From Sphingomonadales bacterium (lineage in GTDB: Bacteria > Pseudomonadota > Alphaproteobacteria > Sphingomonadales > Sphingomonadaceae): a stretch of 64,000 bases of DNA. The position numbers and the translations under genes are program-made. The stretch is taken from the NCBI GenBank assembly GCA_027486895.1, contig JAIXOE010000042.1:32113-96112 (forward strand), in the 5' to 3' direction. The notes under the pieces are model-generated. The model saw only the letters and a program-made list of their open reading frames with translations. It was not told the DNA's origin and searched no databases. The stretch's first letter is position 1; each line of letters opens with the position of its first letter. Shown in pieces: positions 1-13,307 of the stretch.

Positions 1-587
1 ACCAAACGCACGTTGGAAGTTTTCACCACCGAGCGTCAAAACAGCAACACCGCCCATATCTGTGCTTGGCGTGCGTGTAAGATAGTTCACCGTACCGCCA
101 GCTGCTGATGCCGTTGGCGAGTCAACATCGGTCGTGCCCAAGTTGACGTTCACCGAGTAGATCAACTCAGGGTCGAGCTGCTGGTTGGAGAAAATGGCGT
201 AGTTGCCCGTGTCATTCAAAGGAAAACCGTCAAATGTCAGGCTGATACGGTTACCGTCAAAACCGCGGATACGAAGGTTACCGCCCGATGAACCGTAAGC
301 ATCTGAGTTGGTGAAGTTTACACCAGGCACTTGGTTAATCGTGTTCAGAATTGACTGACCCGAAGCTTGGGTTGCAATTAATTCTTGCGTCAAAACCGCA
401 CGCGGCTTCGTCGCATCAGGAACAACAACGCCCTTAACACCTTGATCGGCACGCGTGCCGGTGACGACGATCGCTTCTTCAGTATCGTCAACTTCGATTG
501 AACCTGTCGACTGCGCGAAGGCAGCGCTTGATAAGCTGCAGATGGTAAGTGCAACCGCACTCGCCGCAAGCTGATAACGAATTTTCA
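1..587 (-). CDS. TonB-dependent receptor, N-terminal part (signal peptide and plug domain); truncated by window edge
   Basis: Reverse-strand reading from ATG at 585-587: MKIRYQLAASAVALTICSLSSAAFAQS...EEAIVVTGTRADQGVKG...QELIATQASGQSILNTINQVPGVNFTNSDAYGSSGGNLRIRGFDGNRISLTFDGFPLND; TonB box-like EAIVVTGTR and plug motifs. Not in the ORF track because it runs off the edge. Confidence 0.9.
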
Positions 588-692
588 TTTCTAAAACCCC
601 TTTGGTTTTCACATCTCAATTCGCTGGCAACCAAGCATTTCGCTCGAATCATCCACGTGAATTGAACCGTGCCATCCCCTTGGAGCCGGTAA

Positions 693-710
693 ATGACAGT
701 AAAATGACAC
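693..710 (-). promoter_or_regulatory. Putative Pho box (PhoB binding site)
   Basis: Reverse strand reads GTGTCAT-TTTA-CTGTCAT: two TGTCAT repeats in the 11-bp period of the PhoB consensus (CTGTCATN4CTGTCAT), about 105 bp upstream of the TonB receptor start. Confidence 0.55.
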
Positions 711-849
711 CCCGCCCCGCAGATGATTCGCCCTTAACCGACCTCGCCGGACAGGCAAAGTGTTGCAGTGCAGCAATCTGTGCAAAGTGGCCTATTTTGC
801 CGTTTTATTAATCATTGTGGCTCGTTTGCCACAGTTAGGGATAAACCGC

Positions 850-2121
850 TTACGCAGCGTCCTCTTTGCTCGATTTCGCCGATTTTGCGTAAACAAGGAC
901 AGGTGTCTTGCGGCCTTCGACGACATCCTTGTCGACCACGACTTCATCGACGCCATCGAACGTTGGCAAATCGAACATCGTATCCAGCAAAATGGCTTCG
1001 AGAATTGACCGCAGCCCGCGTGCACCCGTCTTGCGCTCAATCGCCTTCTTCGCGACCGCTTCCAACGCGTCATCGGTAAAGCTCAGGCCGACATCTTCCA
1101 TTTCGAACAGCTTGCGATACTGCTTCACGAGCGCGTTTTTCGGCTCTGACAGGATCTTCACCAGCGCGGCGATATCCAGATCTTCCAGCGTCGCAGTGAC
1201 GGGCAGACGACCTACAAATTCAGGGATAAGACCATATTTCAACAAATCTTCTGGTTCGATCTGCTTGAGTATCTCGCCCGTTCCGCGCTCATCCGGATCA
1301 GAAACATGGGCACCAAAGCCAATCGATTTGCCTTCAAGACGATTTGAAATAATCTTTTCAAGGCCAGCAAATGCACCGCCACAGATGAACAAGATGTTGG
1401 TGGTGTCAACCTGCAGGAATTCCTGCTGAGGATGCTTGCGGCCGCCCTGCGGTGGAACGCTTGCGGTTGTGCCTTCCATAAGCTTCAGCAACGCCTGCTG
1501 AACGCCCTCACCGCTCACGTCACGGGTGATGGATGGGTTTTCGGCTTTCCGGCTAATCTTGTCGATTTCGTCGATATAAACGATGCCGCGCTGTGCTTTT
1601 TCGACATTATAGTCCGACGCCTGCAGCAGCTTGAGGATGATGTTTTCAACGTCTTCGCCAACATAGCCCGCTTCAGTCAGGGTCGTGGCGTCGGCCATTG
1701 TAAATGGCACGTCAAATGTCTTTGCCAGTGTCTGGGCAAGCAAGGTTTTTCCGCAGCCAGTTGGGCCAACCAGCAGGATGTTCGACTTTGCAAGCTCAAC
1801 GTCGGCGCCCTTGGCACCGTGGTTAAGCCGCTTATAGTGGTTATGAACAGCAACCGACAATACGCGCTTTGCCTGCGGTTGACCGATAACGTAATCGTCA
1901 AGAACCTCGCAGATTTCCTGCGGCGTAGGAACTTCACCTTCCTTGCGGCCGGTGAGCGCTCCCTTGGTTTCTTCACGAATGATGTCGTTGCAAAGCTCAA
2001 CGCATTCATCACAGATGAATACGGTCGGGCCAGCGATCAACTTGCGGACTTCGTGCTGTGACTTTCCACAGAATGAGCAATATAATGTGCTCTTAGTGTC
2101 GGATCCGCTTAACTTCGTCAT
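850..2121 (-). CDS. clpX: ATP-dependent Clp protease ATP-binding subunit ClpX
   Basis: [32 protein letters not shown] zinc finger, [15 protein letters not shown] Walker [27 protein letters not shown]; start trimmed to MTKLS. Confidence 0.97.
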   Translation of the reverse strand: MTKLSGSDTKSTLYCSFCGKSQHEVRKLIAGPTVFICDECVELCNDIIREETKGALTGRKEGEVPTPQEICEVLDDYVIGQPQAKRVLSVAVHNHYKRLNHGAKGADVELAKSNILLVGPTGCGKTLLAQTLAKTFDVPFTMADATTLTEAGYVGEDVENIILKLLQASDYNVEKAQRGIVYIDEIDKISRKAENPSITRDVSGEGVQQALLKLMEGTTASVPPQGGRKHPQQEFLQVDTTNILFICGGAFAGLEKIISNRLEGKSIGFGAHVSDPDERGTGEILKQIEPEDLLKYGLIPEFVGRLPVTATLEDLDIAALVKILSEPKNALVKQYRKLFEMEDVGLSFTDDALEAVAKKAIERKTGARGLRSILEAILLDTMFDLPTFDGVDEVVVDKDVVEGRKTPVLVYAKSAKSSKEDAA

Positions 2122-2255
2122 AATATGTCCTGCTACCACGCCGAAACGGGGCGTACTTTATTGAACCAACATCCTAAAGATGCGTTCCGATTTGGCAATA
2201 GCCCAAAATGGACTGTACCATCTTAGTATTGGTCTGAACGCGATTGCTAACGCGA

Positions 2256-2888
2256 TCAGTCAGCGCTCGCTTCAGCGTTTGGTGGACGCTTGTCGAAGAC
2301 TTGATCCACAAGGCCAAATGCCTTGGCTTCATCCGCCTCAAGGAACGTGTCGCGGTCCATTGCTTTTTCGATGTCTTTCAGAGGCTTGCCAGTATATTTG
2401 GCGTACAGATCGTTCATGCGCTTGCGAATGCGCAGGATTTCATTCGCCTGAATCTGGATATCGGAAGCCATACCACGCGCGCCGCCTGATGGCTGATGCA
2501 CCATGATGCGCGCATTGGTCAACGCAACACGCATACCGGGCTCACCCGCTGCCAAAAGGAAGCTGCCCATCGACGCCGCCTGACCGATGCAGACTGTTCC
2601 GACCTTTGGACGGATATATTGCATCGTGTCGTGGATCGCCATGCCAGCGGTCACAACGCCGCCCGGCGAGTTGATGTACATCCAAATGTCTTTCTTTGGA
2701 TTATCCGACTCAAGGAACAAGAGCTGCGCCGTGATGACCGAGGCCATATTGTCCTCGACTTCACCCGTCACAAATATGATCCGCTCGCGCAGAAGCCGCG
2801 AAAAGATGTCCCAGCTCCGCTCTCCGCGGTTCGATTGCTCGATAACAACGGGAACTAGGGCTTGTACCGGATCAAATGGGACGTGCAT
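2256..2888 (-). CDS. clpP: ATP-dependent Clp protease proteolytic subunit ClpP
   Basis: [33 protein letters not shown]; active-site region [14 protein letters not shown] and [11 protein letters not shown]. Confidence 0.97.
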   Translation of the reverse strand: MHVPFDPVQALVPVVIEQSNRGERSWDIFSRLLRERIIFVTGEVEDNMASVITAQLLFLESDNPKKDIWMYINSPGGVVTAGMAIHDTMQYIRPKVGTVCIGQAASMGSFLLAAGEPGMRVALTNARIMVHQPSGGARGMASDIQIQANEILRIRKRMNDLYAKYTGKPLKDIEKAMDRDTFLEADEAKAFGLVDQVFDKRPPNAEASAD

Positions 2889-3056
2889 GAAATACCTCTG
2901 AGTTGTTCTGTTTTTACGTTATTGCCTACATCGGCGCGGGCAGACAAAGTTTCAAGCAGGAAAAAGGTTAAGTTCGCGTGCAGGCTGCAGTGATTTTATG
3001 AATTGCGCATTCCGCTTTATGCGGCAAAATCGATTAGTCTTTAGATATTCATTGCT

Positions 3057-5315
<2,259 letters not shown>

Positions 5316-5332
5316 GTCACCGCCACCAAAAC

Positions 5333-5365
5333 AAGAAAGGCCCCGGAATCCCGGGGCCTTTTCTT
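5333..5365. terminator. Bidirectional rho-independent terminator between convergent katG and tig
   Basis: AAGAAAGGCCCCGGAATCCCGGGGCCTTTTCTT: GC-rich stem with A-tract and T-tract on both sides. Confidence 0.85.
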
Positions 5366-5383
5366 TTGTCCAAAGCTGGACGA

Positions 5384-6883
5384 TTATTTCTTAGGCGCAG
5401 CCTTTTTAGCAGGCGCTTTCTTGGCAGGCGCTGCTTCCGCGTCAGCCTTAGGGGCAGCTTTCTTTGCAGCAGACTTAGCTTCCTTTGCAGGAGCTTCTTC
5501 CTTGGCTGCAGCCTTCTTTGCTGGTGCCTTCTTCTTGGCCGCTGGCTTTGCTTCTGGCTCAGCTTCAATCGCCGCTTCAAGAACGTCCTTGGTAACGGTC
5601 TTTTCGGTGACGGTCGCCTTGTCGAACAAGAAATCTACAACCTTGTCTTCAAACATTGGCGCACGCAGCTGGGCTGCAGCCATCGGGTTTTCCTGCAGAT
5701 ATTGCACGAAACGCTGACGATCTTCAGGGCGATATTGCTGCGCAGCTTGCTGCACGAGCATGTTCATTTCCTGTTGGCTGACTTCAACGCCATTTGCCTG
5801 ACCGATTTCGGAGAGCAGAAGACCAAGGCGAACGCGGCGGACGGCGATATCGCGATATTCTTCGCGCTCGGCTTCCATTTCCTTCTTAGCCGCTTCAGCA
5901 TCTTCTTCACGGGCAGCTTCCTGCTCCAACTGTGCCCAAATCTGCTCGAATTCGGCTTCGACCATCGATGGCGGCACGTCAAAGTCATGATCCGCAGCAA
6001 GCTGATCCAGCAGCTGGCGCTTCATATATGTGCGGGTCAGACCGTTATGTTCTTGCTCAACCTGAACCTTCATCAACTCGCGCAGCTTGTCGATACCGTC
6101 GAGGCCGAACATCTTGGCAAGATTATCGTCGGCTTTCGCTTCGACAGGCTTGCGCACTTCGTTGACGACGATGTCAAAAGTTGCGGCCTTGCCCTTCAGG
6201 TTTTCGGCGTTGTAATCTTCTGGGAAGGTTACGTTCAGAACCTTCTCGTCATTGGCTTTGACACCAACGAGCTGGTCTTCGAAACCGGGGATCAACTGGC
6301 CCGAGCCAAGCTCAACCGCCATGCCTTCGCCCTTGCCGCCTTCGAAAGGTACGCCGTCAACCTTGCCTTCAAAGTCGATAACGACGCTGTCGCCCATTTT
6401 TGCGGCATATTTCTTGTCAGCCGCTTCAAAGCTCTTTTGGCCTTCGGCCAGCTTCAGGATGGATTCGTCAACCTGTGCGTCGCTGACTTCAACCGTCAGG
6501 CGCTCGAGAGTGATGCTATCAATCGACGGCGCGGAAATGGCAGGCAGGATTTCAAGATGGAAATCGACAACCGCGTCTTTGCCGGGCTCGTAGTCGTTAT
6601 CCAGATGCACATGCGGCTGAGTCGCAGGGCGCAGCTTGTTGTCAGAAATCGCCTTTTGGACGCCTTCCTGGATCGAGCTGTTCAGCGCGTCCTGAAGCAG
6701 CGAGTCCTTATGCATTTTCTTGACCAGATTGGCTGGAGCCTTACCAGCGCGGAAACCGGGCATCCGCACCTGAGGCGCGATTTTCTTTACCTCGGCATCG
6801 ATGCGTGATTCGACGTCTTTCGCGGTAATCGTCATACGATATGCGCGCTTCAGGCCTTCATTCTGTGTCTCGACGGTTTGCAT
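5384..6883 (-). CDS. tig: Trigger factor (ribosome-associated chaperone/PPIase) with Ala/Lys/Pro-rich C-terminal extension
   Basis: MQTVETQNEGLKRAYRMTITAKDVESRIDAEVKKIAPQVRMPGFRAGKAPANLVKK (ribosome-binding signature), FKBP domain; C-term KPAAKKKAPAKKAAAKEE... tail. Confidence 0.95.
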   Translation of the reverse strand: MQTVETQNEGLKRAYRMTITAKDVESRIDAEVKKIAPQVRMPGFRAGKAPANLVKKMHKDSLLQDALNSSIQEGVQKAISDNKLRPATQPHVHLDNDYEPGKDAVVDFHLEILPAISAPSIDSITLERLTVEVSDAQVDESILKLAEGQKSFEAADKKYAAKMGDSVVIDFEGKVDGVPFEGGKGEGMAVELGSGQLIPGFEDQLVGVKANDEKVLNVTFPEDYNAENLKGKAATFDIVVNEVRKPVEAKADDNLAKMFGLDGIDKLRELMKVQVEQEHNGLTRTYMKRQLLDQLAADHDFDVPPSMVEAEFEQIWAQLEQEAAREEDAEAAKKEMEAEREEYRDIAVRRVRLGLLLSEIGQANGVEVSQQEMNMLVQQAAQQYRPEDRQRFVQYLQENPMAAAQLRAPMFEDKVVDFLFDKATVTEKTVTKDVLEAAIEAEPEAKPAAKKKAPAKKAAAKEEAPAKEAKSAAKKAAPKADAEAAPAKKAPAKKAAPKK

Positions 6884-6977
6884 AATATCTTCTCTATCTA
6901 CAGGCAAAGCGACGAGCCTTACCTTAAACGTTAAATGGCTTTCGGGTTCAACGACAGCCGGGAACTACCCTATTTCG

Positions 6978-7062
6978 TGGTGCGGGCGAAGGGACTCGAA
7001 CCCCCACACCTTGCGATGCCAGAACCTAAATCTGGTGCGTCTACCAATTCCGCCACGCCCGC
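6978..7062 (-). tRNA. tRNA-Leu (anticodon UAG), CCA encoded
   Basis: Reverse complement GCGGGCGTGGCGGAATTGGTAGACGCACCAGATTTAGGTTCTGGCATCGCAAGGTGTGGGGGTTCGAGTCCCTTCGCCCGCACCA; 7-bp acceptor stem, anticodon loop TTTAGGT, variable arm, T-loop GGTTCGAGTCC. Confidence 0.95.
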
Positions 7063-7166
7063 TTACGAAAAGCTGCCGTTTCACAAACGACGGGAGCCTC
7101 TAACGGGAAAGCCCCGCTAGGGCAAGGGCAGAAGCGGCGAAACCACCGCAGCGCCCTCGCAACCTT

Positions 7167-8633
7167 CTAGCCAAGCGCCTTTTTCAGCAAGTCATTGATG
7201 ATTTGCGGATTGGCCTTGCCCTGCATCGCCTTCATCGTCTGGCCCACGAAGAAGCCAAACAGCTTGTCTTTGCCTGAGCGATATTCGGTGACCTTATCTT
7301 CATTGGCGGCCATGATCTTGGCGATCTCGGCCTCGATTGCGCCCGTGTCGTTGGTCTGCTTCAGGCCCTTTTCTTCAACGATGGTTGCGGCACCCTGCCC
7401 TGTTTCAAGCATGATTTCGAAGACCTGCTTGGCGATGCTGCCGCTGATTGTGCCATCGGCGACAAGGCCAAGCAATTCAGCGGCTTGCTTCGGATTGACC
7501 GGGCTTTCGTCCAAGGTTTTGCCAAGTTTGTTCAGCGCACCGAACAATTCGGACATCAACCAGTTGGAGCCTTGCTTGGCGTCAACGCCTTCGGCCAGCA
7601 GCTCTTCAAACCAGAATGCCGTTTCGGCTTCAGCGGTCAAAACTGCGGCGTTATAGGCGGTCAGTCCCATGGCTTCGTAGCGTACGCGTTTGGCGTCGGG
7701 AAGTTCTGGCAACGACGCACGACATTCCTCCAGAAATGCGTCGTCTAGCTCGACAGGCAACAAATCAGGGTCGGGAAAATAGCGGTAATCATGCGCGTCT
7801 TCTTTCGAACGCATCGACCGTGTTTCCATCTTGTTGGGATCGAACAGCCGTGTTTCCTGAACCACTGCGCCGCCGCTTTCGATCAGGTCAACCTGACGCT
7901 GCGCCTCATACTCAATGGCCTGCATCATGAAACGGATCGAATTGACGTTCTTCGTCTCGGTCCGCGTGCCAAGTTCACCACCGGGCTTGCGGACAGACAC
8001 GTTGACGTCGGCGCGCATGGAACCTTGTTCCATATTGCCGTCGCACGATCCGACATAACGCAGGATCGAGCGCAGTTTCTTGACATAGGCGCCAGCCTCT
8101 TGCGGGCTACGCATATCGGGGCGCGAGACGATTTCCATCAGCGCCACGCCCGATCGGTTCAGGTCGACAAAGGACATTGTCGGATGCTGGTCGTGCATCA
8201 GCTTGCCTGCGTCCTGTTCGACATGGATTCGCTCGATGCCGATTTTCTTGACCGCGCTGTCGGGGTCTTTTTCGTTGAGCGTAACCTCGATTTCGCCTTC
8301 ACCCACGATGGGGTGATAGAGCTGCGAAATCTGGTAGCCCTGTGGCAAATCGGCGTAGAAATAATTCTTACGGTCAAAGCGCGACCAGCGGTTGATCTGC
8401 GCATTGATCGCCATGCCCGTGCGGACGGCCTGACGCAGGCATTCGCGGTTTGGCACTGGCAACATGCCGGGCATCGCTGCGTCGACAAGTGACACATGAC
8501 TGTTCGGCTCAGCGCCAAAGCCGGTGGACGAGCCCGAAAAGAGTTTGGATTCGCTGGTTACCTGCGCATGGACTTCAAGGCCAATCACGACCTCCCACTC
8601 GCCGGTGTTTCCCTGGATGCGGTATTCGCTCAT
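7167..8633 (-). CDS. gatB: Asp-tRNA(Asn)/Glu-tRNA(Gln) amidotransferase subunit GatB
   Basis: [43 protein letters not shown]; start trimmed to MSEYRI. Confidence 0.97.
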   Translation of the reverse strand: MSEYRIQGNTGEWEVVIGLEVHAQVTSESKLFSGSSTGFGAEPNSHVSLVDAAMPGMLPVPNRECLRQAVRTGMAINAQINRWSRFDRKNYFYADLPQGYQISQLYHPIVGEGEIEVTLNEKDPDSAVKKIGIERIHVEQDAGKLMHDQHPTMSFVDLNRSGVALMEIVSRPDMRSPQEAGAYVKKLRSILRYVGSCDGNMEQGSMRADVNVSVRKPGGELGTRTETKNVNSIRFMMQAIEYEAQRQVDLIESGGAVVQETRLFDPNKMETRSMRSKEDAHDYRYFPDPDLLPVELDDAFLEECRASLPELPDAKRVRYEAMGLTAYNAAVLTAEAETAFWFEELLAEGVDAKQGSNWLMSELFGALNKLGKTLDESPVNPKQAAELLGLVADGTISGSIAKQVFEIMLETGQGAATIVEEKGLKQTNDTGAIEAEIAKIMAANEDKVTEYRSGKDKLFGFFVGQTMKAMQGKANPQIINDLLKKALG

Positions 8634-8634
8634 A

Positions 8635-10119
8635 TTACCACCACTCTCCGGCTTCCGCCGTAAATCCTGAACGCTGCTCAATGGCGAGCCCTGCGTTGAG
8701 CACAGCCTGTTCGTCGAGCGCTTTACCAATGATCTGCAAGCCCAATGGCAGGCCTTGCTTGTCGAGGCCGCCGGGGACGGACATTGCGGGCAACCCAGCC
8801 AAAGAAGCGGGAACCGCGAAGACGTCATTCAGATACATCGACAATGGGTCGCTGGTTTTCTCGCCAAGGCCAAACGCGGCGCTCGGTGCCGTTGGCGCGA
8901 GGATGAGGTCGCAGCTTGCCCAAGCATTTTCAAAATCGCGTGCGATCAAAGTCCGTACCTTTTGCGCCTGCGTGTAATAAGCGTCATAGAAACCAGCACT
9001 CAGCACATAAGTGCCGATCATGATACGGCGGCGGACTTCTTCGCCGAAACCAGCTGCGCGGGTCGCAGCATACATGTCCTGCAGGCCAGCCCCTTCTGGC
9101 AGGTCCCGCAAACCGAAACGCACGCCATCATAGCGCGCGAGGTTCGATGACGCTTCGGCTGGCGCGATGATGTAGTAAGCGGGCAGCGCATATTTGGTAT
9201 GCGGCAAGCTGATGTCGACGATTTCCGCGCCTGCATCCTTCAGCCACGCGATGCCATTATCCCACATCTTGGCGATATCCTCGTCGATACCATCGAGACG
9301 ATATTCCTTGGGGATGCCAATGCGCTTGCCCTTAAGATCGCTGTTTAAGCCAGCTTCCCATGCGGGCACGGGCAGATCGAGCGAGGTTGAATCCTTGGGG
9401 TCAAAGCCCGCCATTGCCTCCAACATGATGGCACAGTCGCGTACATCGCGCGCCATGGGACCCGCTTGGTCAAGCGAACTTGCAAACGCGACTACGCCCC
9501 AACGCGAGCAGCGGCCATAAGTAGGCTTGATACCGCTAATGCCGACGAATGCCGCTGGCTGGCGGATGGAACCGCCGGTATCGGTTCCCGTCGCGGCGGG
9601 GCAAAGCCGTGCAGCGATGGCCGAGGATGAACCACCTGACGATCCGCCCGGTGCCAGCGGGGCGTTTCCACCGTCATTGCGACGCCATGGTGAAATGACA
9701 TTGCCAAAATAGCTTGTCTCGTTCGACGAACCCATGGCGAACTGGTCAAGGTTGAGCTTGCCAAGCATCCCTGCCCCGGCCTTCCACAAGTTTGCAGAAA
9801 CCGTCGATTCATAGGTCGGCACGAAGCCTTCGAGGATATGGCTAGCGGCCGTGGTCTGCACGCCTTCGGTGCAGAACAGATCCTTCATGCCAATCGGCAC
9901 GCCGGCCATCTTGCCAAGTGGCTTGCCCGCCGCACGATCGGTATCGACCGCCTGCGCTGCTTCAATCGCCTTTTCGGGTGTTTCTACAATAAAGGCGTTC
10001 AATGCCTTTGCTGCAGCAACACGCGCGTTGAGCGCTTCGGCAACCTCGACCGCTTTGAATTCACCGTTGGCCACGCCGTCACGGATCGCGGCTACGCCCA
10101 GTCTCGAAAAATCAGTCAT
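8635..10119 (-). CDS. gatA: Asp-tRNA(Asn)/Glu-tRNA(Gln) amidotransferase subunit GatA
   Basis: Amidase signature [34 protein letters not shown]. Confidence 0.97.
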   Translation of the reverse strand: MTDFSRLGVAAIRDGVANGEFKAVEVAEALNARVAAAKALNAFIVETPEKAIEAAQAVDTDRAAGKPLGKMAGVPIGMKDLFCTEGVQTTAASHILEGFVPTYESTVSANLWKAGAGMLGKLNLDQFAMGSSNETSYFGNVISPWRRNDGGNAPLAPGGSSGGSSSAIAARLCPAATGTDTGGSIRQPAAFVGISGIKPTYGRCSRWGVVAFASSLDQAGPMARDVRDCAIMLEAMAGFDPKDSTSLDLPVPAWEAGLNSDLKGKRIGIPKEYRLDGIDEDIAKMWDNGIAWLKDAGAEIVDISLPHTKYALPAYYIIAPAEASSNLARYDGVRFGLRDLPEGAGLQDMYAATRAAGFGEEVRRRIMIGTYVLSAGFYDAYYTQAQKVRTLIARDFENAWASCDLILAPTAPSAAFGLGEKTSDPLSMYLNDVFAVPASLAGLPAMSVPGGLDKQGLPLGLQIIGKALDEQAVLNAGLAIEQRSGFTAEAGEWW

Positions 10120-10406
10120 TATTCAATCACCTTGGGCACGCCGAAGAAGCTGCCTTCCTTGGCTGGCGCATTAGCGAGCACCTTGTCACGCACGTCGCCA
10201 TCGGTGACGACGTCATCCCGCAGGCGCAGCTTGTTTGGGATGACCGCGGTCATTGGCTCAACGCCAGTGCAATCGACCTCAGCCAATTGCTCCACCCAGG
10301 CAAGAATGCCATTGAGTTCGCCGACCATCTTGTCAGCCTCAGCATCGCTAATCGCGATACGCGAAAGCCGTGCGATTTTGTTCACGGTATCTTTATCTAC
10401 AGACAT
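10119..10406 (-). CDS. gatC: Asp-tRNA(Asn)/Glu-tRNA(Gln) amidotransferase subunit GatC
   Basis: [45 protein letters not shown]; immediately upstream of gatA. Confidence 0.95.
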   Translation of the reverse strand: MSVDKDTVNKIARLSRIAISDAEADKMVGELNGILAWVEQLAEVDCTGVEPMTAVIPNKLRLRDDVVTDGDVRDKVLANAPAKEGSFFGVPKVIE

Positions 10407-10481
10407 GAGCCAGCCGCTAGCATTGCGTCTGCCCCGCTTCAACGGAAAAGCTTTGTCTGTCAGCCTTCATTCAAATTTCCG

Positions 10482-11642
10482 ATGCTATTTTCACGAATTT
10501 CGGTAAACGCGCATAAAAATCAGGACAGAAACTTGGCTCGTAAATTTCTATATATCGTTGCAGCGCTCATCGTACTCGTCATCGCGGGCGGTTTCGTCAT
10601 CCGCATTTACGAGACTGAGCTAACCGAACTGGCATTCGTACCAACGGCAAAGTTCGAGAAACAGGCTGCGTTTGAACAAAACAAATATGCGAACAATGAC
10701 ATGTGGTTTGCGCGCCCGGGCAAGCCCGAAAACCCCGCTGACTGGTTGCCTGTCGGCGCGGCCAAGCCCGAAGTTCGCGGATCAGCGGCGATATTTTTCA
10801 TTCATCCCACGTCCTACATCGGCAAGGATTATTGGAATGCGCCGCTGGATGATCCGGAATCGCAGGACCGCGCCAAGTTGTTCCTGCGCGGATTGGCTTC
10901 GCCATTTGCCAGCACGGGCGAAATGTGGGCACCGCGCTATCGCCAGGCAGCTATTGGCTCGTTCCTGACAACCAAGCCCGAAGGTCAACAGGCGTTAGAC
11001 GCCGCCTACCAGGACGTTCTTTTGGCGTTCGATGAGTTTGTTGCCAAGGTTCAGAAAGACCGGCCCATTATATTGGCGGGTCACAGCCAAGGCGCGCTGC
11101 ATCTTACACATTTGCTGAAGGATCGCGTTACCGGCAAGCCAATCGCCAAACGAATCGTCGCCGCGTATGTTGTTGGCTGGCCAATTTCCATTGCGACCGA
11201 TGTTGCTGACATGGGGCTACCCGCATGCTCGGGCCCCGACCAAACCGGATGCATCATGGCGTGGCAAAGTTTTGCCGAGCCAGCCGAGTATGGCCGCATA
11301 TTAAAAGTCTACGACGCAACAAATGGTTTCAATGGCGAAAGCCGCAACGGAACTGCAATGTTGTGCACCAATCCGTTGAACGGTGGTGCAGCTGCTGTCG
11401 CAGACATGGAAGCCAATCTAGGCACGCTCAAACCAGACGAAAAGATGGAAACAGGCGAACTGATTGTGGGCGCAGTGCCAGCGCGCTGCGACGCAAAGGG
11501 CTTTCTGTTGGTCGGTGACCCGCCTGAAGTTGGGCCATATGTCCTGCCCGGCAACAACTATCACGTATATGATTTCCCGCTTTTCTGGGCAAATGTAAGG
11601 GCAGATGCCACGTGGCGGCTGCAGAAGTTTCTTCAAAAATGA
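10482..11642 (+). CDS. DUF3089-like alpha/beta hydrolase, membrane anchored
   Basis: N-terminal TM segment [26 protein letters not shown], nucleophile elbow [11 protein letters not shown]. Start uncertain (ATG 10482 or TTG 10533). Confidence 0.75.
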   Translation: MLFSRISVNAHKNQDRNLARKFLYIVAALIVLVIAGGFVIRIYETELTELAFVPTAKFEKQAAFEQNKYANNDMWFARPGKPENPADWLPVGAAKPEVRGSAAIFFIHPTSYIGKDYWNAPLDDPESQDRAKLFLRGLASPFASTGEMWAPRYRQAAIGSFLTTKPEGQQALDAAYQDVLLAFDEFVAKVQKDRPIILAGHSQGALHLTHLLKDRVTGKPIAKRIVAAYVVGWPISIATDVADMGLPACSGPDQTGCIMAWQSFAEPAEYGRILKVYDATNGFNGESRNGTAMLCTNPLNGGAAAVADMEANLGTLKPDEKMETGELIVGAVPARCDAKGFLLVGDPPEVGPYVLPGNNYHVYDFPLFWANVRADATWRLQKFLQK

Positions 11643-12100
11643 TTTTTGACGCAGTTGCCGGCTTTTTGGAGCAGCTGCCCGAAGGCGGCGTGCTGATAGG
11701 GCTCGATATCGGCACCAAAACGATTGGCACCGCGTTTTGCGACGCGGGCTGGAGTTTCGCATCGCCGGCCGATTTGATCCGCAGAAGCAAGTTTTCCAAA
11801 GATAAGGCGTTGCTAAGCGCCGCAATTGCAACCCGTCCTACGCGTGGAATCGTTATTGGCTTGCCGCTCAACATGGATGGCAGCGAAAGCCCCAGAAGCC
11901 AGTCAAGCCGCGCTTTTGCGCGCAACATCGCTGACCTGGGGCTTCCGATTCTGTTACGCGACGAACGCTGGTCAACTCAAGCTGTCGAGCGCGACATGAT
12001 CGCCGCCGACATGAGCCGCGCCAAACGCGCAGAGAAAATCGACAGCGGTGCAGCGGCATTTATCCTGCAAGGCGCGATCGATGCGCTGACGAGCGGGTGA
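11639..12100 (+). CDS. ruvX: Putative pre-16S rRNA nuclease / Holliday junction resolvase-like YqgF (RuvX)
   Basis: [51 protein letters not shown] overlap with the upstream gene. Confidence 0.93.
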   Translation: MIFDAVAGFLEQLPEGGVLIGLDIGTKTIGTAFCDAGWSFASPADLIRRSKFSKDKALLSAAIATRPTRGIVIGLPLNMDGSESPRSQSSRAFARNIADLGLPILLRDERWSTQAVERDMIAADMSRAKRAEKIDSGAAAFILQGAIDALTSG

Positions 12101-12135
12101 TTTAGGCGGCGCCTGCGTCCCTCCTACCCCACATC

Positions 12136-12224
12136 CGTCACCCTGAACTTGTTTCAGGGTCTATCGTGCAAAATATCCAGAGTTCGAGCGGATAAATAGA
12201 CCCTGAAACAAGTTCAGGGTGACG
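12136..12224. repeat. REPIN-like intergenic palindromic element
   Basis: CGTCACCCTGAACTTGTTTCAGGGTCTAT ... ATAGACCCTGAAACAAGTTCAGGGTGACG: about 29-bp inverted arms, each containing its own CCCTGAA/TTCAGGG hairpin. Confidence 0.8.
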
Positions 12225-12311
12225 ATCATTACTATGGGGCGATCGTGCGCCACGACCTACCAGACAAAATGATTGAGTCTCCCTCCCTTTATCCTTAAGG
12301 GCATCGCTTTA

Positions 12312-13307
12312 ATGACATGGACACAGCCTTTTGCAGCCGACAGCTTTCCAAGCGGGTCGGGTGCCTTTCCGCACAAGCATTTGCTTGGTATCGCTGGACT
12401 TCAGAAATGGGAAATTCTCTACATCCTGAAAGAGGCTGAGCAATGGGTGGCCTTGAACCGCTCCGGCCCCGCAAAGCATGATGGTAGATTGTCCGGCCTG
12501 ACAATCATCAACGCCTTTTTTGAAAACTCGACACGCACATTGTTGTCGTTCGAAATCGCTGGAAAGCGGCTCGGCGCGGATGTCGTGAATATGCACGCGG
12601 CGCAATCAAGCGTCAAAAAAGGCGAAACGCTCATCGATACAGCAATGACATTGAACGCCATGCGCGCCGATGCCATTGTCATTCGCCATGGCAGTTCCGG
12701 CGCGGTGCAATTGATTTCAAGTAAAGTCGATTGCCCCGTTATAAACGCAGGCGATGGGAGCCATGAGCATCCGACTCAGGCTTTACTCGATTCGCTGACC
12801 ATCATGCGCCGCAAGGGACGTGTCGAAGGCCAGACTGTGGTCATTTGCGGTGACGTGCTGCACAGCCGCGTTGCGCGTTCGAACCTGTTTTGCCTTAAAA
12901 CCTTGGGCGCTGAAGTCCGCGTCGTTGCGCCCCCTGCATTGATGCCAAGCGGCATTGATGCTTTTGGCGCGCAGATTTTCACCAATTTTGATGCAGCATT
13001 GGATGGCGCAGATGTCGTCATGATGCTGCGTCTTCAGAATGAACGCATGCAGGGCGATTTCATTCCCTCCCCGCGCGAGTATTTCCATCTATATGGCCTA
13101 GACGAACGGCGCCTCGCCCTTGCTAAGCCCGATGCGCTCGTGATGCACCCCGGCCCCATGAACCGCGGCGTAGAGATCGCGAGCAATGTTGCCGACGATG
13201 TTGAACGTTCCGCCATTACTGAACAGGTTGAAATGGGTGTTGCCGTCCGTATGGCCTGCCTCGACATTTTAACCCGAAAAGCACGCGGTCAGGAGGGTTG
13301 GGCATGA
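12312..13307 (+). CDS. pyrB: Aspartate carbamoyltransferase catalytic subunit
   Basis: [67 protein letters not shown]. Confidence 0.96.
   Translation: MTWTQPFAADSFPSGSGAFPHKHLLGIAGLQKWEILYILKEAEQWVALNRSGPAKHDGRLSGLTIINAFFENSTRTLLSFEIAGKRLGADVVNMHAAQSSVKKGETLIDTAMTLNAMRADAIVIRHGSSGAVQLISSKVDCPVINAGDGSHEHPTQALLDSLTIMRRKGRVEGQTVVICGDVLHSRVARSNLFCLKTLGAEVRVVAPPALMPSGIDAFGAQIFTNFDAALDGADVVMMLRLQNERMQGDFIPSPREYFHLYGLDERRLALAKPDALVMHPGPMNRGVEIASNVADDVERSAITEQVEMGVAVRMACLDILTRKARGQEGWA

Noticed and set aside
1432-2061. 209-aa plus-strand ORF
   Set aside because: Antisense shadow of clpX with no coherent protein motif.
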